Positions 42,679-53,214 of a stretch of 64,000 nt of DNA are shown in pieces. Positions within the stretch are counted from its first letter, which is position 1; every line of letters starts with the position of its first letter. Below the pieces are notes generated by a model. That model was not told the DNA's origin, ran no database searches, and saw only the letters and a program-made list of their open reading frames with translations. Position numbers and translations under genes: made by a program. The DNA is from Bacteroidota bacterium (GTDB lineage: Bacteria; Bacteroidota; Bacteroidia; Bacteroidales; Dysgonomonadaceae): assembly GCA_023437305.1 (NCBI GenBank), contig JAEZGN010000021.1, positions 248,001 through 312,000 on the forward strand. The letters run 5' to 3'.

Positions 42679-43809
42679 TTAATCACCCTTTTTGCATACC
42701 CGTATGTTATCAAAAGCAAAGTTACGCGCTATACTTTGATCTATTTCAATTCTCATATTGAAGGAATGATAATACATATTCTCCGGATAAGTTCCTGAAT
42801 AGTTTCGTTTGAAAGGTAACGTAATAGTTTCCCAACGGTTGAAGTTTTGGAATACAAAATCGGAAGGTTTCCATTCCATTGGTGCCGCATCCCAGAACAG
42901 GTAATTGAAGAACTTAATCTTACCATCAACAAACTGGTTGGCTGTATAGAACTCACATTTTATAACATATTGATCCGAATGATCTAACATGTCATCCGTT
43001 AGCGGCGTATTACCTATTTCTATTATATACCACCAACTGCTCCATGCCGACTTTTCATTTATATGCAAGTAATTACCACTCAATCGGTTTTTATCTTTCG
43101 GATCGGTAACTACATTGGCCATGCTGCTTGGTACACGATTATCAAAATCTACAATCATACATTCGTTGTCATAGTATCGTCCCGGACAAGTAGCTTCTAT
43201 ATCATATTTTAAAGACTTCACTTTTACTTTGATATTTTTATCTACACCAAGGGGAACTCGTGCCGTCAGATAATTATTCGCCGATTTGATCACATTGGAT
43301 GATTTGCCATTGAAATCAACAACAGCACTTATAGAGTCAATTTCATAGAGATTAAAGAAGTCTCCATAAATCATGATTGTATCTCCCGGCTGTGTATATT
43401 CATTAAACATACGAACAAGCTTAAGATCGGGTGCAATAGTCTTTAGAGGATAGTCTTGACGACCCAATTTATTATAAATATAAACTTTATCTGTAGGCTC
43501 AAGTGATAGTTTAACGGGCACTTGCATATACAAGACATCCTTCTCTGTATATACTTCTACCATATCAACTTTAGATTCATTCACATAAATAGAATCTATA
43601 TTATGAATATCCAATCCCGTTCCATGAATAGCGATAAAATCTCCTAGTTTGGCTTCGGTAATCGGGGTGTTCAGATCATTTATTGTTGTTATGCCTGATA
43701 TTTGAATTGCAGTAGCATTATTTTCATCTTCCGAACATGCTGTAAAAAACAATCCGAGAAGTAAAGCTGCACTCAAGCATAAGCTTTTGATATTAAATAT
43801 TTTTTTCAT
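42679..43809 (-). CDS. Surface glycan-binding lipoprotein (SGBP, IPT repeats)
   Basis: 376 residues with lipobox FFTACS (Cys at about 25). Two IPT/TIG-like domains (about 35-115 and 118-200, with LGDFIAIHGTGLD and PGDTIMIYGDFFN) are followed by a C-terminal carbohydrate-binding jelly roll (about 205-376) rich in Trp (SAWSSWWYIIEIG, PMEWKPSDFVF). This is the layout of Bacteroidetes SGBP-B proteins that sit next to SusD on the surface and capture the substrate. It follows SusD by 32 bases. Confidence 0.82.
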   Translation of the reverse strand: MKKIFNIKSLCLSAALLLGLFFTACSEDENNATAIQISGITTINDLNTPITEAKLGDFIAIHGTGLDIHNIDSIYVNESKVDMVEVYTEKDVLYMQVPVKLSLEPTDKVYIYNKLGRQDYPLKTIAPDLKLVRMFNEYTQPGDTIMIYGDFFNLYEIDSISAVVDFNGKSSNVIKSANNYLTARVPLGVDKNIKVKVKSLKYDIEATCPGRYYDNECMIVDFDNRVPSSMANVVTDPKDKNRLSGNYLHINEKSAWSSWWYIIEIGNTPLTDDMLDHSDQYVIKCEFYTANQFVDGKIKFFNYLFWDAAPMEWKPSDFVFQNFNRWETITLPFKRNYSGTYPENMYYHSFNMRIEIDQSIARNFAFDNIRVCKKGD

Positions 43810-43841
43810 TGATCAACTTATTAATAATTAATAAATCAGAA

Positions 43842-45554
43842 TTACCATCCAGGGTTATTCCTATCGATATAAGGATTGGTATTCACAACATCCAGAGGAA
43901 GTGGCAATAGAAGATGCTTCTCTTCACGACGTTTAATAACATCATTCTCGTCTGTTACACCAATAGCATTCATCACTTGCAAATAGATACCCCATCTCAA
44001 TAAGTCGAATCGGCGAATACCTTCAGCAGCAAACTCTTTTGATCGTTCTTCCAAGATGTAGGAACGGAAAGACTCTTTTGTAAATGGTACTTTTGCATTA
44101 CGAGCTGCAGCAGTTGTACTATTGTTCCTTACATTGAGCCAGCCTACCTTTTCAAAAGCATCGGCAGTAGGTCCATTCAGTTCATTATCAGCTTCGGCGT
44201 ATATCAACAAAGTTTCAGGGTAACGCATATAAGGCCAATTCCAATCGGAGCGTGTACCATCCAGAGGAGTAGTAATAGCAGCAAACTTCATCAGTTTCGA
44301 TCCATAAGTTACAGCAGAATTTGCTACAACATCACTTGGATCATAGCCTCTTTCACCTTTGCGAACATATACACTATCACGTTCAGGATAAAACTGATAG
44401 GTCATTTTTCCGGTTTGTTTGTTATAAGTGGTAGGAATGCGATGCATTACACCCCAAGTGATACGCTCATCGTCCCAATCATCAAATAATTGCAACCAGT
44501 GGTCTCGCTGAATATAGTAACCACTCGACCATTCACCATTATTTTCAGGTTTAGGATAACCCAAATAGTCTGAAGTTATATAGTTATAATACAATGTTCC
44601 GTCAGAAGAAACAGTTTGTAAACAGAATTGAAATTCTGGTCCATTTTTATATCCCGCACTCCATAGTGTTTCTTGATTTGGAGCCAAACTGAATTCTTTT
44701 TCAGCAATAACTTCACCTGCTTTTTCCTTCGCTAAGCGATAATATTCCTGAGAGTCGAACTCTTCATAACCAGCGACCAAATTCTTTTGGTGTGTGATAG
44801 GAACAGGCATCAAACGAGAAGTTGTTCCATCGGGATTAGTTTTCTTTCCGGGACCACCTTTCACTGTTATTTGCCCACTCTTCATAGAAGCAGAAGCAAT
44901 AGTAGCATATACCTTAGCCAATAAAGCCTTAGCACTACCGCGGCAAACATGCCCTTGTTTGTATTCAGAGTCTGTACGTGGCATCAAGAGTTGTTCGGCC
45001 TCCAATAGTGTTTCTATAATATGCTCATATACTTCTTTCACCGATGAGCGAGGCAGTTCTATAGCATTACCTTCGGATATCGAAGTTTTATACAACGGGA
45101 TCGGTCCATAAAACTGTACCAGATTGAATTGAGCCCATGCTTTCAGGAAACGGAGTTCGCCCATAGCATTTTTACGTGTTTTCTCCGGCACAGAAGTCAT
45201 TTTACTAACCAAAGAGTAATGGTAGTTAGCTCTATGAATAGTTTGAGAATAATATTTATAGAAATTAGTATTTGATCCCTCATCATAGAAGTTCCCGGCC
45301 CCGATAGAACCAAAAGCCCATGTAGGTCCTGATTGATAATCAGTATCAAAATTCACAATATTATGATAGTTTCCCCACTCGAAAGGAAAATGTAGAGTAT
45401 TATATGCTCCTGCTACTAATTCCTCATATTTTCCCGCAGCAACCAATTTATCGTTAGAAGAGAATGTATATACTTCTTCATCCAAATCGCAAGAGGTCAT
45501 CAGAAACAAACTTGTCACACAGATGCCCAATATTTTAGTAAGTTTCATATTCAT
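43842..45554 (-). CDS. SusD/RagB-type outer-membrane glycan-binding lipoprotein
   Basis: 570 residues. The lipoprotein signal has lipobox MTSC (Cys at 22). The body has the SusD/RagB features: an N-terminal TPR-like scaffold with GELRFLKAWAQFNLVQFYGPIP, then a C-terminal part with YMRYPETLLIYAEADNELNG and LLEERSKEFAAEGIRRFDLLRWG (here read as two blocks). SusD lids the SusC barrel and hands over glycans. It starts 12 bases after SusC. The ligand cannot be read from sequence. Confidence 0.95.
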   Translation of the reverse strand: MNMKLTKILGICVTSLFLMTSCDLDEEVYTFSSNDKLVAAGKYEELVAGAYNTLHFPFEWGNYHNIVNFDTDYQSGPTWAFGSIGAGNFYDEGSNTNFYKYYSQTIHRANYHYSLVSKMTSVPEKTRKNAMGELRFLKAWAQFNLVQFYGPIPLYKTSISEGNAIELPRSSVKEVYEHIIETLLEAEQLLMPRTDSEYKQGHVCRGSAKALLAKVYATIASASMKSGQITVKGGPGKKTNPDGTTSRLMPVPITHQKNLVAGYEEFDSQEYYRLAKEKAGEVIAEKEFSLAPNQETLWSAGYKNGPEFQFCLQTVSSDGTLYYNYITSDYLGYPKPENNGEWSSGYYIQRDHWLQLFDDWDDERITWGVMHRIPTTYNKQTGKMTYQFYPERDSVYVRKGERGYDPSDVVANSAVTYGSKLMKFAAITTPLDGTRSDWNWPYMRYPETLLIYAEADNELNGPTADAFEKVGWLNVRNNSTTAAARNAKVPFTKESFRSYILEERSKEFAAEGIRRFDLLRWGIYLQVMNAIGVTDENDVIKRREEKHLLLPLPLDVVNTNPYIDRNNPGW

Positions 45555-45566
45555 GATTTTTTAAAT

Positions 45567-48500
45567 TTAAAAAGCTAATTGAACACCCAAATTAAATGTA
45601 CGGGCACTTGGATATGAAGACATATCTACACCCCTACGTGTAGGGTCACTACCAAATGCATTTACATCCGGATCATACCAATCATATCCCGAAATAGTAA
45701 ACAGATTGGATACACTAGCCACTACATTGACATATTCTATGTATTTTACAGGAGATGGCCATCTGTAACCCAAGCTTATATTCTTACAGCGTAGGTATGA
45801 ACCATCTACAACATAACGGTCTGACGCTTTCATAGAACGGGTATATGTTCCGTCGGCACGAGGCCATAGTGCATTATCCCTATTGTCTGCAGTCCAACGG
45901 TTTTCCCAAACAAATTTTGGCATATTGCTGGAACCCGCCATATTAAAGCTTCTCAGGTTGGTATTCAAAATATCATTCCCTTGTGTTCCTTGCAGCAAGA
46001 AACTGAAAGTCCAGTTCTTATAAGTTAATGTACTGGTCAGACCATATTGAAAATCAGGATTCGTATTTCCGATAATCGTTTTATCCCGTTCGTCAATCAT
46101 CGGATCATCATCCATATTCTTATACTTCACCTGTCCTACCATACTCTTTATCTTAGAGTCTGACTGTGTTTTATAATAAGGATCGGCACGAACCTCTGCT
46201 TCGTTATTATAAAAGCCGTCTTCAACATAACCGTAGATAATTCCAATAGGCTGTCCGTTTCTTCTCAGGAACATACTTTCCATGCCCCATACTACATCTG
46301 AGAACTGATCGGCATTCAATCCTCCGATTACATTCTTATTAAATGAGATATTAGCATCCAAAGTCCACATCCAATCAGAAGTTTTCACCGGCATAAAGTT
46401 TCCACTAAGCTCAAGCCCTTTGTTTACTACATTTCCATAGTTACATGCTAATTCACTAAATCCGGAACTGGCATCTATGTATCTGTATTGAAGCAAATCG
46501 GTAGTTTTCTTATAATAGTAATCTGCTGTTAGATTAACCCGGCTGTTGAAGAAAGATACATCTAACCCCAAGTCGTATTGATTTGTAGTTTCCCATTTCA
46601 GATCTACAGCAGCAGGTCCTCCCCAACGGTCTTCTGCCATACCCGATGTTTGGGTACCGTCAAAAGGATAGTTCTGGATGGTAAAGCGAGAACGTGTAGC
46701 GTATGCACTGATCCCTTGATTACCTGTTTGTCCTGCACTTAAACGAAGCTTCAGATTGTCAAAGAAATTTAGATTCTTAATAAATGCTTCTTCTCCCAAA
46801 CGCCATGCAATTGCTCCGGAATAGAAATTAGACCAGCGGTTTTGTAGAGAAAAACGGCTGGATCCATCACGACGATATGATGCTGTAAACAAATATTTAT
46901 CTCTCAGGTTATAATTACCACGCACCAAATAAGACATCAACTGAGATTTCCATCTGCCACTGCTTATCTCCCTGTCTTTAATACCTGCGTTGATATTATT
47001 ATCTTCGGTATCATCAGTTGGATAATTTTTACTACTCATCGATTTGCTTTTACCCATCGACTTTTCATAAGTCATACCCACTACAGCATTAACAGCGTGT
47101 ATGCCAAATGTCTTATTGAATGTTAGCAAAGACTCGGTGGTAAGACCTTCGTAAGCACTGTCATCCTTTCTTCCATAACCATTAGTCGGAGCTTGTCCTG
47201 CTCCTGTCCATCTGTTATAATACTGGTTGCGTTCATAAGAGTTGTAACCATATCCTACATTCTGACGGAATTTTAACCAATCGGCAAAAGTAACTTCTGC
47301 AAACCCCGATGTGTATACAGCTAAAGATGTCAGAATATTTTTTTCTGTATGAGCTGTTAGGTAAGGATTAGCCAAACCGCTTGAAAAATCTTCAGAGAAA
47401 CCAGAATCAGCTTCGGGATCAAAAACAGGGCGAGTAGGGTTAAATCCAATAGCGGATTCAATTACTCCATAATTTTCACTGTTGGTACGAGCCAGTCGGT
47501 TGTCTGATTTAGAGAAAGTTATATTATTACCAATCTCAATCCAGTTATTTACTTTGCGTGTATTATTGGCACGTACATTGTAACGTTTGTAATAAGAGTT
47601 AACAATGATTCCTTGTTGATCCAGCATCCCCCCTGAATACATAAAAGAACCGTTTTTATCACCACCTGAAACACTCAAGTTATACTCCTGACTAGTGGCA
47701 GTATGAAATATCTGATCTTGCCAGTTTGTGCCATAAAATAATCTTCCGTCCTGATTTCTGTCATATCCATTTCGGAAATCATCAGGGCTCGGCAGATATT
47801 CTCTCTTTATTACAATTTCTTCACCTGTAACAGGATCTTTGCCTTTGGTTTCTGACCAACGTCCCGGAATTGGATAAGGAAGATTGGCAGCATCAACATA
47901 GCTTTTGCCATCGTACAAATAGCCATTGATAGTCAGCTCATTTCTGTATTCTGCATATTCGGCAGCACTTAGTACCGGAATTTTTTTAACGGCAGATGAT
48001 ACATTAAAATTAGAGCTGAATACAACTTTTGTTTTTCCACCCGAACCGGACTTAGTAGTAATGATAACCACACCATTCGCAGCACGAGATCCGTAAATAG
48101 CTGTCGCTGATGCATCTTTCAACACTTCGATAGATTCAATATCATGAGGGCTGATCATACTTAGCGGGTTATTTTTTTGTTTTGTTCCATAGTCGGTTTC
48201 AGGTGCCTCACCTGTAGTAAAAGGGATACCGTCTACAATATAGAGAGGTTCGGTACTTGTAGTAAATGAGTTAGCTCCTCGAATCTGGATGCTAATCCCT
48301 GAACCGGGAGCTCCATCTGCTTGCGATACAGAAACTCCGGCCATCTTGCCTTGCAAACCCTGATTGATACTCACCGGATTTGTTCTAAGTAGTTCCTCGC
48401 TTTTCAAAGAAGAAACGGATCCGGTAAGGTCTCTTTTCTTTACTGCACCATAACCGATAACCACAGTTTCTTCGAGCATTTGGCTATCTTCTGTCAATAC

Positions 48501-48815
48501 AACATCAATGGTATTTTTACCTTTTATAGCTACTTCTTGCGTTTGATAGCCTATAAAGGAGAAGATAAGTGTTCCATTTTTGGGAGCATCAATCGAGTAA
48601 CGTCCATCAATCTCTGTGATTGTCCCCACATTTGCATTTTTTACACGGACTGTAGCACCAATAACAGGACTCCCTGATTCATCAGTAACCACACCTGTAA
48701 TTTTTACTGATTGAAGAGCTTCTACTGTAGTAGCCTCCAAACTGTCCGGAACAAATATCAGTGCTATAATAAGCACCCATATGATTCCAGATATAGAACC
48801 GAATAGTCTTTTCAT
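45567..48815 (-). CDS. SusC/RagA-type TonB-dependent outer-membrane transporter
   Basis: 1082 residues. The signal peptide is followed by a CarboxypepD_reg-like domain (about 37-112, ITGVVTDESGSPVIGATV), a TonB box region (EETVVIGYG), the plug domain (about 120-255) with the SusC signature ADGAPGSGISIQIRGANS and EVLKDASATAIYGSRAANG, and a 22-strand barrel ending in the aromatic F (TFNLGVQLAF). It imports oligomers captured by the SusD and SGBP proteins, powered by TonB. The gene is preceded by a 203-base gap after the DUF4434 gene, the largest within the locus, which may hold an internal promoter though no exact -7 box is seen. Confidence 0.96.
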   Translation of the reverse strand: MKRLFGSISGIIWVLIIALIFVPDSLEATTVEALQSVKITGVVTDESGSPVIGATVRVKNANVGTITEIDGRYSIDAPKNGTLIFSFIGYQTQEVAIKGKNTIDVVLTEDSQMLEETVVIGYGAVKKRDLTGSVSSLKSEELLRTNPVSINQGLQGKMAGVSVSQADGAPGSGISIQIRGANSFTTSTEPLYIVDGIPFTTGEAPETDYGTKQKNNPLSMISPHDIESIEVLKDASATAIYGSRAANGVVIITTKSGSGGKTKVVFSSNFNVSSAVKKIPVLSAAEYAEYRNELTINGYLYDGKSYVDAANLPYPIPGRWSETKGKDPVTGEEIVIKREYLPSPDDFRNGYDRNQDGRLFYGTNWQDQIFHTATSQEYNLSVSGGDKNGSFMYSGGMLDQQGIIVNSYYKRYNVRANNTRKVNNWIEIGNNITFSKSDNRLARTNSENYGVIESAIGFNPTRPVFDPEADSGFSEDFSSGLANPYLTAHTEKNILTSLAVYTSGFAEVTFADWLKFRQNVGYGYNSYERNQYYNRWTGAGQAPTNGYGRKDDSAYEGLTTESLLTFNKTFGIHAVNAVVGMTYEKSMGKSKSMSSKNYPTDDTEDNNINAGIKDREISSGRWKSQLMSYLVRGNYNLRDKYLFTASYRRDGSSRFSLQNRWSNFYSGAIAWRLGEEAFIKNLNFFDNLKLRLSAGQTGNQGISAYATRSRFTIQNYPFDGTQTSGMAEDRWGGPAAVDLKWETTNQYDLGLDVSFFNSRVNLTADYYYKKTTDLLQYRYIDASSGFSELACNYGNVVNKGLELSGNFMPVKTSDWMWTLDANISFNKNVIGGLNADQFSDVVWGMESMFLRRNGQPIGIIYGYVEDGFYNNEAEVRADPYYKTQSDSKIKSMVGQVKYKNMDDDPMIDERDKTIIGNTNPDFQYGLTSTLTYKNWTFSFLLQGTQGNDILNTNLRSFNMAGSSNMPKFVWENRWTADNRDNALWPRADGTYTRSMKASDRYVVDGSYLRCKNISLGYRWPSPVKYIEYVNVVASVSNLFTISGYDWYDPDVNAFGSDPTRRGVDMSSYPSARTFNLGVQLAF

Positions 48816-49018
48816 AGATTTAATTTTATAAAATGAGGTTTTTCACTGTATTAAAAGAATTCTCATAAAGTCTCGAATTTACCTTATAGATTACTAGTAA
48901 ATTTTACACTATTAGCCTGATTCTATTTAATAGTTTAATAGTTCAATGATTTTTTCGTTTAGTGTTTGTATGGGTGGCTTCTTCCCCATACCGTGGTTTT
49001 TTCTGAGACATTCATACT

Positions 49019-50575
49019 TTATCTGATTTTCGGGTTAATAAATAATTCATCAACATATACTTTCTGAGGGGCGTCGAAAGCGACTTTGATGTATCGTGTA
49101 TTTTCATTCAATTCGTCGAATAGTACTCCATCAATCCAAGCATCATGCTTATTGTTAGGGAAATATGGAGTGTCTTTGATAGATGCAAGTTGATATTTTA
49201 TCCCATCATTGGATGTGAAGAAGTAAACCTTGTATGGTGTTCCTATTTCTTCCTGATTGTAGTTGAGACTGCGCATCAAAACCTTTTCAATCTTGGTTTT
49301 GCTCTGCAAATCAACGACTATTTCGTGATGTCCTTTTTCAAATTTTACCCAACGGCTGTCTAAGCTATTCTCTTCGGCAACTTGCCCATCAAGGAGATTT
49401 TTCAATCTTGTATCATTTATCATTTGAGGAGCTGCTGAGTTTTCTAACTTTTCTTGCAAAGTGGCTTCAAATAGCTTCCAGTATGTACTACCGTTTTTCC
49501 ATGCCATATAATTATTATATAATTCGTTAGACCAAACAGGCTGACCTAACTGGAATGGTGATTTTGGATCTTCGATAATACCTCCAAACATGAATGAAAT
49601 AATCTTATCGACATGAGCAGAAGATGCTGCAACCTGCTGCGATAATAAGCGTGAATAAGCAGCCGGAATCAAGGCAGAATTACGGTCATTGGTTTTTTCC
49701 TCCCATGTAAAAGTTTCACAATTAGCCCAAAGTTCTATATTCAATCTATTGTGAATATCGCGCATCCTTTGCCAGTTCTTTTTCAATCGTGGAAGTGTAA
49801 ACTTGTCTCGTACGCAACCCACTTCGTCCTGATAAGCAATGATATCTACTTTGAGTTTTGCCAATTGCTTCTCATAATCCGGATTATCGAATTCTGATAA
49901 CCCTATTCCATAGGGAGAAATCAATGTTTTTTTTCCGGGTGTCAAGGCGTTTGCTTTTTCAGTCAATGTATTTACAGACTGTACCGCATGTTCGGCAAAT
50001 ATCGGACACAAGCAATCTTCTACAGGCAGATACCAACCGTAAAAAGCTTTATGATTTTTGTAAAGACTAGCCAACTCTTCCATAATCTGAAGTTGACGTT
50101 TTTTTATCTCAGGATCAAGCAGGTTGTCATCCTGATCTTTTGCCCATCCTGTGCTCATAAATACTTTCATGTTATGCTTTGCTGCTTCATCAAGAATAGC
50201 TTCCACAGGGCTCTTTACGCTCTTATCGTACAGCCACGGCATCAGTTTTGACGGATAATAGGCTTTACCTTCATTGGCTACCTCCATAAATACTAAATAC
50301 TCGATACCCATAGCCGACAATTCTTGTACTTTAGCTTCCCATAGCTTAGGGCTGGTATTATCAAAATTTTGAGGATTTGTATATTTGTTCCTAACATCCT
50401 TATATGCTAAATTTATCCACGTACCGGTAATAGGTTGTACACCTAGAGCGGCTTTATTATTTTTCTCACTTTTTTGTTTATTGGGCACACCATTATCTGC
50501 ATGTAATGTGTTACCCGGCAGTATTACAAGTATTGCCAGTAATGCAATTACAACTTTACAAAAATTTTGCCTCAT
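49019..50575 (-). CDS. Exported DUF4434 protein with F5/8-type C-terminal domain
   Basis: 518 residues with a signal peptide (about 1-26). A TIM-barrel-like DUF4434 domain (about 48-370) opens with PITGTWINLAY and carries KVQELSAMGIEYLVFMEV, KAFYGWYLPVED and IIAYQDEVGC, the last two with conserved acidic residues in the places of glycosidase carboxylates. A discoidin/F5/8-like beta-sandwich (about 385-518) follows. The family has no established activity that I can name. It is one of four DUF4434 proteins in this locus. It lies 28 bases after the permease gene. Confidence 0.8.
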   Translation of the reverse strand: MRQNFCKVVIALLAILVILPGNTLHADNGVPNKQKSEKNNKAALGVQPITGTWINLAYKDVRNKYTNPQNFDNTSPKLWEAKVQELSAMGIEYLVFMEVANEGKAYYPSKLMPWLYDKSVKSPVEAILDEAAKHNMKVFMSTGWAKDQDDNLLDPEIKKRQLQIMEELASLYKNHKAFYGWYLPVEDCLCPIFAEHAVQSVNTLTEKANALTPGKKTLISPYGIGLSEFDNPDYEKQLAKLKVDIIAYQDEVGCVRDKFTLPRLKKNWQRMRDIHNRLNIELWANCETFTWEEKTNDRNSALIPAAYSRLLSQQVAASSAHVDKIISFMFGGIIEDPKSPFQLGQPVWSNELYNNYMAWKNGSTYWKLFEATLQEKLENSAAPQMINDTRLKNLLDGQVAEENSLDSRWVKFEKGHHEIVVDLQSKTKIEKVLMRSLNYNQEEIGTPYKVYFFTSNDGIKYQLASIKDTPYFPNNKHDAWIDGVLFDELNENTRYIKVAFDAPQKVYVDELFINPKIR

Positions 50576-50603
50576 AATAGTTTATATTATATTAATAAAA
50601 AGT

Positions 50604-51614
50604 TTAATTTCCACCAGATAAAATTATCAGCACCAAACCGGAAATAAAAAGAATCAACATCACTGTGAGTAATAGGTTGATAGACTTTGGTGCTCCTTTA
50701 AATTCCTTCCACACAAATAGCCCCCACAAGGCTGCAACCATTGTTGCTCCTTGTCCCAGTGCGTAAGATATGGCAGGTCCGGCTTTTCCTGCGGCAATAT
50801 AACTGCACGCAGTACCCAAAGCCCAGATACCTCCGCCAAGAAGACCTATCAGATGGGTTTTCATATTGCCTTTGAAGTATTGACTATATGATATAGGCTC
50901 GCCAACAAATGGCTTTTTCATTACAAGGGTGTTGAATAGGAAGTTGCTGACAAAGATTCCGATTGCAAACACAAACAAAGCAGAGTAAGGAGTCAGCATA
51001 CCACTGGTTGGAGCTTCCAGATTTTCAAGATCCATAGACGCCGCAACAAAACGATAGAAGAACGACATCAATATACCGGCGCAAATAGCGATTACAATTC
51101 CTTTTTTTCGAACACCCTGATCTGAGGACGCTTTGGCAACCTTACTCGATGCAAACCCATTAAAGATGATAGCCAAAACGATCAGGAATACGCCTAAAAA
51201 TAAAACAACAGGGTCTCCCTTAGGCGTACTGAAATAATTGACAAATACCCCTAATACCAAAGCCAAACCTACTCCTACCGGGAATGCAACAGACATACCG
51301 GCGAGCGAGACAGACGACGATAACAAGATATTAGAAGCATTGAATATAACACCCCCAAGCAATGCACTCCAGAGATAGTTGGGGCTGGCCTGAAGTAGAT
51401 CTTCTACAAATCCTCTTCCATTTTCACCGAAACTACCTAATGTTAGTCCCCAAACCAAAGAGAAGAGAAGTATACCGATAACATAATCCCAATAAAACAG
51501 CTCGTAACGCCATGTTTTAGCCGCAAGTTTTTGTGTATTACCCCAAGAACCCCAACAAAACATTGTCACCCAACATAAGGCTACAGCTAATCCATAATTT
51601 TCAACAATATACAT
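50604..51614 (-). CDS. Ureide permease/GRP-type sugar or nucleoside transporter
   Basis: 336 residues with ten membrane helices of the drug/metabolite superfamily. CWVTMFCWGSWGNTQKLA at the start is typical of the ureide permease and glucose/ribose porter (GRP) group. The helix pairs repeat after residue 165 with FFYRFVAASM and PAISYALGQGATMVAALWG. It would move a small sugar such as ribose, or a ureide/nucleoside, across the inner membrane. It starts 6 bases after the ADP-ribosylglycohydrolase gene, and with ribokinase in the same operon ribose is the likely cargo. The substrate is inferred from context only. Confidence 0.75.
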   Translation of the reverse strand: MYIVENYGLAVALCWVTMFCWGSWGNTQKLAAKTWRYELFYWDYVIGILLFSLVWGLTLGSFGENGRGFVEDLLQASPNYLWSALLGGVIFNASNILLSSSVSLAGMSVAFPVGVGLALVLGVFVNYFSTPKGDPVVLFLGVFLIVLAIIFNGFASSKVAKASSDQGVRKKGIVIAICAGILMSFFYRFVAASMDLENLEAPTSGMLTPYSALFVFAIGIFVSNFLFNTLVMKKPFVGEPISYSQYFKGNMKTHLIGLLGGGIWALGTACSYIAAGKAGPAISYALGQGATMVAALWGLFVWKEFKGAPKSINLLLTVMLILFISGLVLIILSGGN

Positions 51615-51620
51615 AACTGC

Positions 51621-53195
51621 TTATTTATAGGTTAATTGATTCGATTGATCTGAATAGATAACAGCCTCTCCGAAATAGACCTGTGCATCATTGCGAGGAT
51701 TAAGCCACTTGTAGCTTACATTGTGTGCACTCTTTGGTAATTGGTATCTGTGGAATAGATCTACTCTTCGGTTATCGATAGAAGTCGCTTTTGCCACCGG
51801 AAGATTTGCTGTTTCGACCAGGTTTCCATCTATATACATTTCTACTTTGGCCACATACGATTCGTCTGTGCATTTTACATAACCTTTTTGGACAAAACCG
51901 ATCCCGTTAAAAGTAAAATCAAGCTTATCTTTTAATGTTGTATTAATTTCCATTTTTTCAACAGGGAAATGACCTTCGAAAGATTTTTCATATTTTACAG
52001 CGACAGGTTTCTGTGTTTTAATCGTGATTTGATTATTTTCTACTTTTCCGCCTTCTTTTTCGATTACCAGCAAAGCGTGTTTGAGGCCTAAGTCATACAA
52101 TTTGTTCAATGAGACATCGGTATATGCAAATGGTCTGTCTTCAACCTCATAAAGGCTTTCTTTCCAAGATTCAGGAATATTGGAATATCCCAAGATTGTG
52201 CCTAAAATTCCGGCTGCCGTAGCTGCATTACAATCAGAGTCTTGCCCGCAGCGAGCTGCGATATCCATAGTAGAAAAGAAATCTTTCTTGCCATACAACA
52301 AGCCGATTAAGACATAAGCACTATTGATTTTTGCATCAATATTGAAAGGCAAGAATACTCCATCGGGACAACCCACTTCCGAAGACCATTTTTTTTGGCA
52401 TTCAAACCATGTTTGTTTCCAATCGTTCGGATATTGTTTGTGCCAGTTTATAATGTCTTTCATGCAGAGATAGAAGTCGCTCTTTTCGGGAATTGTTTTT
52501 AAAGCCTCAGTCACAATATACTCCATATCGTCTGAAACAAAAGACATAGAATACAAAGCTCCGGTATATACACCTCCATACCATCCATCTCCATAGGTAA
52601 AAATATGTCCAACCTTATCCGATATCTCGGAGGCCGTATTGGGCATTCCGGGAGTCATCAAACCGGCAAAGTCTGCTTCAATTTGATAATCAATATCATC
52701 TGCATGCGGATTGTTCAACCAATGTCCCGACAGTGGAGGCATAATACCTTGTTTGATATTATATCTGGCCACCTGATTGGCATGCCAAAGAGGAAACTCT
52801 GTATTGGCAAAACTGACAGCAAATGAATCGGCAGGCGCTTGTAAACCTAAACGTTCAAAAACATTAACGAAAATAATATCTACATATAAGTCATCATAGA
52901 GTCCGGGGAAAGTATCAAAATAATGCTTTACCCTGTCCTTCGACCATTTAATCGGAGTATAATCTTGAATTATAGTGCCGTTGTGGATAAATTCCACAGG
53001 CCCCCCGTACGTGCAGCCAATCGTTTTAGCTGCCCAACCTCCTTTTATTTTGTCAGCCAGCACCTCTTTGGTCATAGAGACCTCCGACGGAACTGAGGAA
53101 GGGGTAACAGCAGAGCTACACGCTGTTGCCAACCCAACAACAAAACAAATACAGATGAAAAGAAGTGTGTTTTTCATAATTTCAATCTTATTCAT
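51621..53195 (-). CDS. ADP-ribosylglycohydrolase (DraG-type) lipoprotein
   Basis: 524 residues. A signal with lipobox LATACS gives an exported lipid-anchored protein; the start may instead be the Met seven codons on. The ADP-ribosylglycohydrolase domain (about 40-365) has IKGGWAAKTIGCTYGGPVE, the metal site pattern YDDLYVD near the start and CGQDSDCNAATAAGILG near the end, as in DraG/ARH hydrolases. A beta-sandwich (about 395-524) follows. DraG enzymes cut ADP-ribose from a side chain or small molecule with two metal ions; most are cytoplasmic, so export is notable. It lies 19 bases after the phosphoesterase-DUF4434 gene. Confidence 0.88.
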   Translation of the reverse strand: MNKIEIMKNTLLFICICFVVGLATACSSAVTPSSVPSEVSMTKEVLADKIKGGWAAKTIGCTYGGPVEFIHNGTIIQDYTPIKWSKDRVKHYFDTFPGLYDDLYVDIIFVNVFERLGLQAPADSFAVSFANTEFPLWHANQVARYNIKQGIMPPLSGHWLNNPHADDIDYQIEADFAGLMTPGMPNTASEISDKVGHIFTYGDGWYGGVYTGALYSMSFVSDDMEYIVTEALKTIPEKSDFYLCMKDIINWHKQYPNDWKQTWFECQKKWSSEVGCPDGVFLPFNIDAKINSAYVLIGLLYGKKDFFSTMDIAARCGQDSDCNAATAAGILGTILGYSNIPESWKESLYEVEDRPFAYTDVSLNKLYDLGLKHALLVIEKEGGKVENNQITIKTQKPVAVKYEKSFEGHFPVEKMEINTTLKDKLDFTFNGIGFVQKGYVKCTDESYVAKVEMYIDGNLVETANLPVAKATSIDNRRVDLFHRYQLPKSAHNVSYKWLNPRNDAQVYFGEAVIYSDQSNQLTYK

Positions 53196-53214
53196 TTAAG
53201 AAATTAATATTTAA

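Noticed and set aside
48816..49018. Possible SusC-specific promoter or attenuator in the 203-base gap
   Set aside because: No exact -7 box was found on the minus strand, and the small ATGGG/CCCAT stem has no T-run.
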